NCBI RefSeq assembly: GCF_003268025.1
Contig: NZ_QLUW01000001.1
Location: 1-64,000, forward strand
Reading direction: 5' to 3'
Origin: Paenibacillus montanisoli
GTDB taxonomy: Bacteria; Bacillota; Bacilli; Paenibacillales; Paenibacillaceae
Length of the DNA: 64,000 bases
Below are positions 15,825 to 23,330 of this stretch, one piece after another. Numbering within the stretch: the first letter of the stretch is position 1; the number at the start of each line of letters is the position of its first letter. Under the pieces are notes generated by a model that searched no databases, was not told the origin of the DNA, and saw only the letters and a list, made by a program, of their open reading frames with translations. Position numbers and translations under genes: made by a program.

Positions 15825-17006
15825 ATGGGGAAGGATACTGAGATTGCCGTTTATTATTTTCCGAATTATCATCGCGATCCGTTCAATGAGGACTTGCATG
15901 GGGAGGGCTGGAACGAATGGGAGCTCTTGAAGCGAGCGACGCCTCGCTTCCTGGGCCATCAGCAGCCAAAGGTGCCGGCTTGGGGCTATGAGGACGAGTC
16001 GGATCCCGTCGCGATGGCGCGCAAAATCGATGCGGCGGCCGATCACGGCATCGATACGTTTTTGTTCGACTGGTATTGGTATAGCAAGGGGCCGTTTCTG
16101 CACCGCGCGTTGGAGGAAGGGTTCTTGAAGGCGGACAATCGCGACCGGCTGAAATTTTCGCTGATGTGGGCGAATCATGATTGGATCGATATCATGCCTT
16201 GCCCGAAATGGGCGGCGTTCCCGCGCGAGGGAGACGACGTGCCCGCGAAGAAGCGGTTCCGGCCTGTGCAGGAGGAAGGCTTTCTTGCTCCGGAGAAATT
16301 TACCGAAGCGACAACTTACATGATTGAGCATTATTTCGGCCAGCCGAATTATTGGCGGGTGAACGGCGGGCTCTATTTTTCGATTTACGATCTGATGAAT
16401 CTGGTGCAAGGGTTTGGCGGCATTGAAGAGACGCGCGCCGGCTTGGATGATTTCCGCGAACGCGTTCGCCAGGCAGGACATGGGGAGCTTCATCTGAACG
16501 CGATCGTGGTGGACCTGCCGATTCTGCCGGGCGGCGGGAAGGTCGAGAATATCAATGCGTTCCTGAAGCAGCTCGGCTTCGACAGCGTGTCAACGTATAC
16601 ATGGTTTCACCACTATCAGCCGGAAAGCTTCCCGACGGTGGCCTACGAAGATGTCCGTGCGGCGGCGGAGCGGGATTTTCGCGTCTTTACCGAACGGTAC
16701 GATGTGTCGTATTATCCGCATGTATCGATGGGGTGGGATCCTTCGCCGCGGACGGTGCAGTCGGATGCCTACGCGCATGCAGGCTATCCGTATACGCCGA
16801 TTTGGGAAGGCAACACGCCGGAAGCGTTCGAGCAGGGACTGAATGCGGTGAAGCGCTTCTTGGACGAAGGATGGACACAGCCCCGGATATTCACGATCAA
16901 CGCTTGGAACGAATGGACCGAGGGGAGTTATTTGGAGCCGGATCTCGTCCATGGGATGAAGTATTTGGAAGCGATTCGGAACGTGTTCGGGAAAAAAGGG
17001 GGATAG
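15825..17006 (+). CDS. GH99-like (WbsX-type) glycoside hydrolase domain protein
   Basis: 393 residues. Opens with AVYYFPNYH and carries GEGWNEWELLKRATPRF, FDWYWYSKGP, SLMWANHDW and the C-terminal NAWNEWTEGSYLEPD signature of the WbsX/GH99-like family. These (beta/alpha)8 proteins are related to endo-mannosidases and are found in polysaccharide-handling loci. No signal peptide is visible, so it probably acts in the cytoplasm on imported oligosaccharides. ATG 15825 follows GGAGG by 9 bases; an upstream TTG at 15804 is less likely. Last gene of the locus, followed by a terminator. Confidence 0.85.
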   Translation: MGKDTEIAVYYFPNYHRDPFNEDLHGEGWNEWELLKRATPRFLGHQQPKVPAWGYEDESDPVAMARKIDAAADHGIDTFLFDWYWYSKGPFLHRALEEGFLKADNRDRLKFSLMWANHDWIDIMPCPKWAAFPREGDDVPAKKRFRPVQEEGFLAPEKFTEATTYMIEHYFGQPNYWRVNGGLYFSIYDLMNLVQGFGGIEETRAGLDDFRERVRQAGHGELHLNAIVVDLPILPGGGKVENINAFLKQLGFDSVSTYTWFHHYQPESFPTVAYEDVRAAAERDFRVFTERYDVSYYPHVSMGWDPSPRTVQSDAYAHAGYPYTPIWEGNTPEAFEQGLNAVKRFLDEGWTQPRIFTINAWNEWTEGSYLEPDLVHGMKYLEAIRNVFGKKGG

Positions 17007-17017
17007 GGTCAAAACAA

Positions 17018-17055
17018 GGAGCAGCTGCCAGGGGCAAGCTGCTCCGTTTTATTTT
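17018..17055 (+). terminator. Terminator of the sugar locus
   Basis: GGAGCAGCT / AGCTGCTCC stem (17018-17045) with T-rich tail GTTTTATTTT. Lies between the + strand hydrolase gene and the convergent sigma factor gene. Confidence 0.85.
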
Positions 17056-17073
17056 ATCCATCGTTCCCGTACG

Positions 17074-18693
17074 CTAGCTTTGATTGTTGAACATCATGGT
17101 GGAGATGCCTTTTTGCCTGTGCGGTTCAGGCGCTTTCAACATGCCGATGTCGACCAAATGTTTAAGTGCGTAGGTGCGCATGATTCCCGATGCCATGCTG
17201 TTCTGAGTCCAGTAGCGCACATATTTATGCGCATGTTCCGGCTGGCCGGCCAGTTTCAATCGATAGACGGCTTGATCCAATTTGGCCGCGGCTTCTTTGA
17301 TGCGTTCCGACGGCTGCGGAATCGCCGCATGCAGACGTTCTCCCGTTTGCTTATCTTTGCAATAGACGATATTGACCTCAAGACCGGATTCCGTTCGCAG
17401 CAAATAGTACTTGTCGAACAGACGGCGATAGGCGTCGATGTTCGTTTGGTTTTGCGGCAAATCTCCATTGATCGCATGCATGAGGCTGATGAAGTCCGAG
17501 CTCGGATTGTCTCGCCAGCCGCCTTGCCTGCCGCACCACCATGTATCCATCTGCCATGCCTTTAGCGCGAACTCACCGGAATTCCGATGCATATCGCCGC
17601 AAACGTAATAAAGGGCGCGGTCGAAGCTGACGTCAAACTCTCTGTCTATCGCTGCATAAGCGGCATAATGGCCGCCATCCTTGCGGCTGACCGAGACCTC
17701 TTCATGGCTCACCTTATTGAGTTCATTGAAATTCAGCTGTTTGCCGGCATACGGAATAAGGCTCCATAATAGCAAATTGAAGTCGCCGCCCGGAATATAG
17801 ACGCCGCTCTCTTGAAATGCTTCAGCCATTGAGAAAAACGCATGGAAATAATGCTCGACGGCAATTTCGGCATATTCTTCGAACAAACGATGCAGCGCTT
17901 CGCTTTTTTCTCGGGACGGATCGTCGATGTACATATTCGTGCGATATTTACCGCCAGGCAGTTGATCCATGAAGCCGTATTGTTCCAGCGTTTCGGCTTC
18001 ATCCTCGACAAATACAGGCGAGATGCCCAGTTCTTCCGCGATTTCATTGACCGTGAGAGGCTTGCAATAAGCAGAGAAAGCGATGTTTTGTCTGATTGCC
18101 GTCGCCAGGAAGTCGGCGGTATCGCCTTTGCTGCCAGGTGATCCGCTATGCCCCAAACTTGTCATCCGGATCGGATTGATGCCGAGATTGCCCATCGATC
18201 GAATTGCGTTCATCTTGTGTTTCAGCTCCTTTTTCGCTTCGAATAAGTGCCATTTGACCGTGCCGCCGGAAAGTCCCATCGAAGCCGCGATTTCGCTGAT
18301 TTTCATGCCGCCGTAATAATATTTGACCACGATTTCCCGCTGTTGGTGAGATAAAAAAGCGATCTCCCGCCGCAGCGCGCCTGCCGTTTCGTAACGGATG
18401 ACCGCATCGAAGCCTTCGTCCGTGGACATCATCTCGGTGTCATCAATCCGCATTTGGTTGGACGCTTTCGCTTTCTCGCCGACGTATTTCGCCCAAACGT
18501 AATGCGCGATCTTAAAGACGTAGCTGTTCAGATCCATAAACTCCGTCTTTTTGAGAAGCGTCTGGTAAACCTCCAGCGTCATTCTTCCCGCCAGTTCCTC
18601 GGCTTCGGCGATCTTGCCCGTTTTGTTCAATGCAAACCCATACAGTGGTTTGATGTATTCCTTGATGATGCGGTCGGCTTGTTGTTTATCCAT
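17074..18693 (-). CDS. ECF-type RNA polymerase sigma factor with large C-terminal extension
   Basis: 539 residues, about three times a normal ECF sigma factor. Residues 1-75 resemble sigma region 2 (KPLYGFALNKTG...EAEELA...VFKIAHYVWAKYV), 100-160 region 4 with a helix-turn-helix (SHQQREIVVKYYYGGMKISE; ASMGLSGGTVKWHLFEAKKE). Residues 190-250 look like a second winged-helix (TVNEIAEELGISPVFVEDEAETLEQYG), and the last ~290 residues are an unrecognised soluble domain. The C-terminus may hold the sensor that controls sigma activity; that is inference. ATG 18693 follows AAGGAG by 10 bases; TTG 18702 sits too close to that site. Confidence 0.8.
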   Translation of the reverse strand: MDKQQADRIIKEYIKPLYGFALNKTGKIAEAEELAGRMTLEVYQTLLKKTEFMDLNSYVFKIAHYVWAKYVGEKAKASNQMRIDDTEMMSTDEGFDAVIRYETAGALRREIAFLSHQQREIVVKYYYGGMKISEIAASMGLSGGTVKWHLFEAKKELKHKMNAIRSMGNLGINPIRMTSLGHSGSPGSKGDTADFLATAIRQNIAFSAYCKPLTVNEIAEELGISPVFVEDEAETLEQYGFMDQLPGGKYRTNMYIDDPSREKSEALHRLFEEYAEIAVEHYFHAFFSMAEAFQESGVYIPGGDFNLLLWSLIPYAGKQLNFNELNKVSHEEVSVSRKDGGHYAAYAAIDREFDVSFDRALYYVCGDMHRNSGEFALKAWQMDTWWCGRQGGWRDNPSSDFISLMHAINGDLPQNQTNIDAYRRLFDKYYLLRTESGLEVNIVYCKDKQTGERLHAAIPQPSERIKEAAAKLDQAVYRLKLAGQPEHAHKYVRYWTQNSMASGIMRTYALKHLVDIGMLKAPEPHRQKGISTMMFNNQS

Positions 18694-18728
18694 GAACTGC
18701 AAGCTCCTTCTTATCGGGTGGCACTCAA

Positions 18729-18759
18729 CTAAATACTGGTGCGAAAATGAAAAAGGTTG
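18729..18759 (-). promoter_or_regulatory. Candidate autoregulatory ECF promoter
   Basis: On the minus strand CAACC followed by TTTTT (-35-like, 18755-18759 and downstream) lies 16 bases from CAGTATTTAG (18729-18738), just upstream of the sigma factor gene. CAACCTTTTT elements are typical of ECF-sigma -35 regions. Motif match only. Confidence 0.3.
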
Positions 18760-18783
18760 GGCAGTGGAGGAAAATATTTTTAT

Positions 18784-18811
18784 TGAGGCCGCCTGTTAGC
18801 GCGGCAGCCTC
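18784..18811 (-). terminator. Hairpin downstream of mobB
   Basis: Inverted repeat GAGGC...GCCTC with inner GC-rich pairing between mobB and the sigma factor gene, followed on the minus strand by an A/T-rich stretch rather than a clean T-tract. Weak terminator at best. Confidence 0.4.
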
Positions 18812-18837
18812 ATGAGTTCGTGGAATAGTAAGCAAAT

Positions 18838-19359
18838 TTAAGGGAGTAAGGACCGCAGGTGATTATAAATGCCATCCAGATCATTAAGATCGAAGTGGGG
18901 CGCTGCCGGCAGAGGAGGCTCGGCGAACGCATTCGGCCAAGCTGCGGTCATCACCGCATTCTTCAGCGCCAGCAAGGGCTGATCCTCCGGCGAGCGGAGC
19001 AGAATGAGCTTCGGATAGGGCTCCTGCTTGAAGCCTTCGACCAGCACGATATCGACATGCCGCATATGAGCAAGCAGCGCAGCTAGCGGCTCGGGGCGCG
19101 CGCTGATGACGGCGCTGCGCGAGGCGGAGCTGATGGCGGTAATGTCCGCGCCGGCCTCCTGATGCTTCCACGTATCCGTGCCCGGCGTGTCCATCGTAAA
19201 GTCATGAGCATCATGCTTGGCGGTGCCAACGGCGTAGCCGGCTTGCTTCAGGCGCTTGGTCAGCGCGGTAAGCATCGTTGTCTTGCCGCTGTTTTTGTAG
19301 CCGACGATTTGCAGCACGAAGGGCGTGTTGGCGGCATGAGGTTCGAATGGGGCGTTCAT
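18838..19359 (-). CDS. mobB: Molybdopterin-guanine dinucleotide biosynthesis protein B
   Basis: 173 residues with a P-loop (GYKNSGKTTML), the TAKHDAH motif, DTWKHQEAGAD and VLVEGFK of MobB GTPases, which assist MobA in converting Mo-molybdopterin to the guanine dinucleotide cofactor. ATG 19359 has AGGAG 8 bases upstream; the in-frame ATG at 19377 lies within that region. The gene is transcribed away from moeA, separated from it by two repeat arrays. Confidence 0.92.
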   Translation of the reverse strand: MNAPFEPHAANTPFVLQIVGYKNSGKTTMLTALTKRLKQAGYAVGTAKHDAHDFTMDTPGTDTWKHQEAGADITAISSASRSAVISARPEPLAALLAHMRHVDIVLVEGFKQEPYPKLILLRSPEDQPLLALKNAVMTAAWPNAFAEPPLPAAPHFDLNDLDGIYNHLRSLLP

Positions 19360-19397
19360 GGCATAAGCTCCTAACATAGGATAAAGTAAAGTTTAGT

Positions 19398-19505
19398 TGC
19401 CTAGTCGGCGATTGTATGGCTGATTGGTGCCTAGTCGGCGTTTGTATGGCTGATTGGTGCCTAGTCGGCGTTTGTATGGCTGATTGGTGCCTAGTCGGCA
19501 TTTGT
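19398..19505 (+). repeat. Tandem repeat array A: 30-base unit, 3.6 copies
   Basis: Unit TGCCTAGTCGGCGTTTGTAT followed by GGCTGATTGG. Copies begin at 19398, 19428, 19458 and a partial diverging copy at 19488. The copies are almost identical, differing at single positions. The unit length is a multiple of three, so reading frames stay open by chance, but no coding signal supports translation. Confidence 0.95.
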
Positions 19506-19514
19506 GAGGCGATT

Positions 19515-19711
19515 TTCAGCTCAAGTTCCGCTAATGTAGAGCTCTGGAAGCTCCTCTTGGCCTCATTCAGCTCAAGTTCCGCTAATGTAGAGCTCCGGGA
19601 GCTCCTCTTGGCTTCATTCAGCTCAAGTTCCGCTAATGTAGAGCTCCGGGAGCTCCTCTTGGCCTCTTCAAGCTCAAGTTCCGCCAATGCGGAGCTCTGG
19701 GAGCTCCTAAT
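19515..19711 (+). repeat. Tandem repeat array B: 51-base unit, about 4 copies
   Basis: Unit opens TTCAGCTCAAGTTCCGCTAA and continues through GTAGAGCTC and GGAGCTCCTCTTGG. Copies begin at 19515, 19566, 19617 and 19668; the last one is the most diverged. Every unit contains facing GAGCTC / GAGCTC elements able to form small hairpins. It directly adjoins array A between mobB and moeA. Confidence 0.95.
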
Positions 19712-19842
19712 TCCAATTATCCGGGATTGTCTTAAGTATAAGCCGGTATCGCGAGATTGGCCAACTCTGGTACAATAGGGAGAAAAAAGTTCGGATGGGA
19801 TTGATGCGGTTCGAACCGGATAGGTGAGGAGAGAGATGATAC

Positions 19843-21273
19843 GTGGAGCAGCTGCAAGTGGAGGCGCGATTTCGCAGGCGCGCCGTGAAAGTAGATGAAG
19901 CGATGCGGCTGGTTGTCGAGGCGGCCGAGCCGGGGCGGCGGGAGCTTGTGCCTCTGCGGGAGGCCAGCGGCCGGCGGCTGGCGGAGCCGCTTGTCGCGAC
20001 GACGGACTGGCCGCCATTCGCGCGGTCGGGGCTGGATGGCTTCGCCGTCCGCAGCGCGGATACGGCGCCGGCGTCACCGGGCTCGCCCGTGACGCTGCGC
20101 GTCGCGGAGGCGGTCGCCGCCGGCTCGCTTGCGGCGGCGCCGCTTGCGCCTGGCACCGCCGTCCGGATCATGACGGGCGGCGCGGTGCCCCAGGGGGCGG
20201 ACGCCGTCGTCATGCTGGAGCAGACGGCGGACGCCTTGCTTGACGGGCAGCCTGCGGTGCGCGTGAAACACGCCGCCGAGCCTGGGCAAAACATCGCGCC
20301 CCGCGGCGAGGAATTCCGCTGCGGCAGCGTATTGGCGGAGCCCGGCGCGCGGCTGCGGCCGGGCCACGTCGCCCTGCTCGGCACGTTCGGCTATGCCGAC
20401 GTGCCGGTGTACGCGCACCCGCGCGTCGCGGTGCTGGCAACCGGGGCAGAGCTGCTGCCGGTTGAGGCGCCGCTCGCGCCGGGACGCATCCGCGACAGCA
20501 ACAGCGCGATGGTCGCCGCATTGGTGGAACAATACGGCGGCGTCCCGCTGCTGCTGGGCCGCGTACCCGACGAGCCGGAGGCTGCGGCTCGCGCGATAAC
20601 GGAGGCGCTGGCGCAGAGCGACATCATCATCACCACCGGCGGGGTGTCGGTCGGCGATTATGATGTCATGGCGAGCCTGCTGCATCGCCTGCAGCCGCCG
20701 CGCGACGCCGCAGCCGGCAGCGAAGAAGCTGCCCCTTCGCAGCAGGCTCCGTCGCCGGAGGTGCCCCGGACTGGCTTCGCCTCCGAGGCCCCGCCGCCAT
20801 CAACCGCAGCTGCGCGGCAGCCGGCCCCGCCGCCATCGGCCGCCGCCGAGCTCCCGCCTGGCAGCCGGCCGCTGTTCAACAAAGCGGCCATGCGGCCCGG
20901 GAGCCCGACTTCCGCTGCCGTCCTCGGCGGTAAGCTGCTGCTGGCGCTGTCAGGCAATCCCGGCGCGTGCTTCGTCGGCTTCGAGCTGTTCGCGAAGCCT
21001 GCGATTCAGCGCATGCAGGGCGCAGCCGCGGCCGACGCGCTGCCGAAGCAGGCGACGGCCAAGCTGGCCGCCGGCTTCGACAAGGGCAGTCCGCATGAGC
21101 GGTTCGTGCGCACTCGGCTATACACCCGCGAAGGCGTGCTTTACGCCGACCCGCTGGCCTTCGGCAAATCCAGCATGATGGCCTCGATTCCGGACGCCGA
21201 TGGCTTGATCCGTATCAAAGCCGGCCCGGAAGGCGCTGCCGCAGGCACGGTCGTCGACGTCATCCTGCTTTAA
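19843..21273 (+). CDS. moeA: Molybdopterin molybdenumtransferase MoeA
   Basis: 476 residues. MoeA inserts molybdate into adenylated molybdopterin. Seen here: ARSGLDGFAVR near residue 60, VRIMTGGAVPQGADAVV, the RDSNSAM loop, TTGGVSVGDYDVM and LSGNPGACFVGFELF. The GTG start has AGGAGAGA 7 bases upstream. The protein is ~60 residues longer than usual because of an Ala/Pro/Ser-rich insertion (about residues 285-340) between GDYDVM and the FNKAAMRPG segment. Very GC-rich gene. No other molybdenum genes except mobB are in the window. Confidence 0.92.
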   Translation: MEQLQVEARFRRRAVKVDEAMRLVVEAAEPGRRELVPLREASGRRLAEPLVATTDWPPFARSGLDGFAVRSADTAPASPGSPVTLRVAEAVAAGSLAAAPLAPGTAVRIMTGGAVPQGADAVVMLEQTADALLDGQPAVRVKHAAEPGQNIAPRGEEFRCGSVLAEPGARLRPGHVALLGTFGYADVPVYAHPRVAVLATGAELLPVEAPLAPGRIRDSNSAMVAALVEQYGGVPLLLGRVPDEPEAAARAITEALAQSDIIITTGGVSVGDYDVMASLLHRLQPPRDAAAGSEEAAPSQQAPSPEVPRTGFASEAPPPSTAAARQPAPPPSAAAELPPGSRPLFNKAAMRPGSPTSAAVLGGKLLLALSGNPGACFVGFELFAKPAIQRMQGAAAADALPKQATAKLAAGFDKGSPHERFVRTRLYTREGVLYADPLAFGKSSMMASIPDADGLIRIKAGPEGAAAGTVVDVILL

Positions 21274-21284
21274 AAAGCAAAAAC

Positions 21285-21333
21285 AACCCGCTCATCATGC
21301 ACCGGTTAAACGCCAGGCATGTTAGCGGGTTTG
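21285..21333. terminator. Bidirectional terminator between moeA and the FliD-like gene
   Basis: AACCCGCT / AGCGGGTT outer stem with an inner ATGC/GCAT pair. A-rich on the left and T-rich on the right, so it can end both convergent genes. Confidence 0.7.
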
Positions 21334-21343
21334 TTATTTATCC

Positions 21344-22666
21344 TCATATAAATGAATTGACGTACAAGCCGCCAAGCGGCAGCTGCAGGTACGTCTTCGA
21401 CGAAGCGCCGTACAGCGTGAGGGAGTGAAACCCTGCAGCTCTCGGGTTGATCAGCGCATTGATGGAGAGGCCGGCGAATCGGTCGAGCGTTTGATGCAAC
21501 CGCGAGGCAAGGCCGCTGCGTCCCGTAAAAATCCTTTTCACCTCGTCAGGGAGTGCCTGCATCGCGGCCTCGAGCTTCTCCCGGTCAAGCCGCCAGACCC
21601 CGTCCTCGGATCGAACAACTCCGACGGCCACAGCGCCCGAGCCTTGTACGGCTTCGTCAATCCGGCTGCGCAGCATCGGCACGAGATAGCCGGATGCTTC
21701 TGCGTAGATGGCCTGCAATCCATTAACCTGCTGAATGATGCCGTCCAGTTGTTCGGCTATGGCAGCCGCATTCTGCTCGACCTTTACGGACAGCTGGCCA
21801 AGCGACTTGAGACTGGCGATCGATACCGTAACGCTGCCCTGCAGCAGGGAAATGTCGTTCGACGCCGAATCCATGTAAGAACCGCCATTTACTTGATACC
21901 TGGCGTCGGAGGCATGCTCCGTCCTCCGGTTCATCCCGGTGGCCGAGATGATGCTGCCGGTTTGGTCTTTGATGTCGAACGCGTTCTTGAGCCCGGTCTC
22001 ATCCGCGGCGAGCTCAAGCTTTACCAGACCGGTTGCCAGGCCCTCCCGGACGGAAGCGCTCACGCCGAGCCTAGCGTCGTTGACAGTATCGCGAAGCTTG
22101 CCGAGCATGGCGGCATTCGTATCGCCTTGACGGATGACGGCGGAAAGCAGCCTGGTTTCGCTCCCGGTTTGAACGGTGAATGTATAAGTACCGGCGCCGA
22201 TAACGGAAGGGGCGTTCTTGGTCAGGTCATAGCTCATGTTCTTCTGTGCGGTTGCGAGTGTGGCGACATCAAGGTCGTACCGCCCGATCGAAGCGCCGAA
22301 TGCAGCATTGCCTGTTGCGCTGCCGCAGCCGCTCGTTCCCGAAACGGACACGGTTCGTTCGCCGAATACGGACTTTCCCTTCCTCATCAAGTCGACAACC
22401 GCGTCATTCAGCTTGCTGCCTTGAGCAAGCCAGGCATCCGAGCTTTCCGCTGCGGCTTTCAGCGCATCCTGCGCCTGCCGCGGCAATCCGAAACCGGCGA
22501 TCCGACTGGTCAGCTTTGCCGGGACTTCGTCAGGTTGCCGAGGATGGCGCCAGTAGGGCATCTCGTAGAAGTTCGGATACAGTGCGTATCGTTCCACAGG
22601 GATGATTGGCTCCTGCGAGCGGCGCACCGTCCCGAAGATAGCCGGAATTGCGTAGGGAAGGACCAT
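21344..22666 (-). CDS. FliD-like (flagellar hook-associated 2) protein, orphan
   Basis: 440 residues. Middle region resembles FliD: GRYDLDVATLATAQKN, GTYTFTVQTGS, a run of INDAxxGVxASV-type motif (DTVNDARLGVSASV), and a C-terminal part with Val/Ile coiled-coil heptads and PDEVKRIFTGRSGLASRL. FliD caps the growing flagellar filament. The N-terminal ~95 residues (AIPAIFGTVRRSQEPIIPVE...) do not look like normal FliD, and no flagellar genes are nearby. ATG 22666 follows GGAGG. Possibly a diverged surface or assembly-cap protein; function unproven. Confidence 0.6.
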   Translation of the reverse strand: MVLPYAIPAIFGTVRRSQEPIIPVERYALYPNFYEMPYWRHPRQPDEVPAKLTSRIAGFGLPRQAQDALKAAAESSDAWLAQGSKLNDAVVDLMRKGKSVFGERTVSVSGTSGCGSATGNAAFGASIGRYDLDVATLATAQKNMSYDLTKNAPSVIGAGTYTFTVQTGSETRLLSAVIRQGDTNAAMLGKLRDTVNDARLGVSASVREGLATGLVKLELAADETGLKNAFDIKDQTGSIISATGMNRRTEHASDARYQVNGGSYMDSASNDISLLQGSVTVSIASLKSLGQLSVKVEQNAAAIAEQLDGIIQQVNGLQAIYAEASGYLVPMLRSRIDEAVQGSGAVAVGVVRSEDGVWRLDREKLEAAMQALPDEVKRIFTGRSGLASRLHQTLDRFAGLSINALINPRAAGFHSLTLYGASSKTYLQLPLGGLYVNSFI

Positions 22667-22763
22667 GTTCCATCGCCTCCGATCACTTCGATTACCTCCT
22701 ATTTTAAATAAAATTTTCCAACATGTCGATGCTTGTTCCCTGCGGGAGCCCTGTAATTTTACA

Positions 22764-22813
22764 TTAAAAAAGCCCGTACCCCGCGGTAGGCACCGGCTGA
22801 GGCTCAGGGCTTT
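22764..22813 (-). terminator. Terminator of the lysine-rich protein gene
   Basis: On the minus strand AGCCC...GGGCT stem followed by TTTTTT (A-run at 22765-22770 on the plus strand). It lies between the gene at 22822 and the FliD-like gene, so the two are separate units. Confidence 0.75.
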
Positions 22814-22821
22814 CACTACAA

Positions 22822-23208
22822 TCAGATAAGCAGAAAGAGAAATGCAAGCGACGCTAAATCGAGGAAAAATGCGTCTCCCCAACCGTAGTATGGGTCATCA
22901 TAGTAAGGATCGTAAGGATAGAAAGCCTGCGTTTGGGCGGCTTCCTGCGGCTTCGCCTCCGTTACCGCTTTTTTGCCTTTCTTCGTTTTCGTTTTCGCTT
23001 TCGTCTTCGTATTCGTCACTTTGCCTTGATGGACCGTCGAGCTGGCATTCTGGAGGGCACTTCCCTCGCGCTCGTTGAACATCAGCTTCCCGCCGTGGCA
23101 GCGGGTCAGAACGCCGATATGGCGCTCACCATCATGCGTGACGGCACAGACGGGCATCCCGCAAAACTGTTTAATGGTATCCTCATGAAGCGGGTAAATG
23201 GGTTGCAT
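22822..23208 (-). CDS. Hypothetical protein with lysine-rich linker and hydrophobic tail
   Basis: 128 residues, not recognised. Residues 12-47 look like a small beta-barrel (GMPVCAVTHDGERHIGVLTR), residues 62-82 are a Thr/Lys repeat (TNTKTKAKTKTKKGKK), then an aromatic, acidic stretch rich in Tyr-Asp-Pro (YPYDPYYDDPYYGWGD) and a hydrophobic C-terminal tail (FFLDLASLAFLFLLI) that could anchor in a membrane. GGGGAGG lies 12 bases before the ATG. Similar composition is seen in spore-coat-like proteins, which is only a guess. Confidence 0.6.
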   Translation of the reverse strand: MQPIYPLHEDTIKQFCGMPVCAVTHDGERHIGVLTRCHGGKLMFNEREGSALQNASSTVHQGKVTNTKTKAKTKTKKGKKAVTEAKPQEAAQTQAFYPYDPYYDDPYYGWGDAFFLDLASLAFLFLLI

Positions 23209-23330
23209 CTACAGTCAATACCTCCCCCCGGATTCTTTGTGACAGTGTATTCACCCATCAGCAGATGCGTATGGATATATACCTAACCGAAGCCGCGAAT
23301 TGAATCATCTTTTTGAGGAGTGAACCGAAG

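Noticed and set aside
14075..15826. A 583-residue open frame opposite the permease genes
   Set aside because: Antisense to two membrane permeases; the predicted protein is a Gln/Arg/His-rich artefact.
19398..19711. CRISPR array
   Set aside because: The repeats are direct head-to-tail units with no unique spacers and no cas genes nearby.
19416..19778. A 120-residue open frame through both tandem repeat arrays, encoding 10- and 17-residue repeats
   Set aside because: Unit lengths divisible by three keep several frames open, including one on the other strand. No ribosome site and no plausible protein family.
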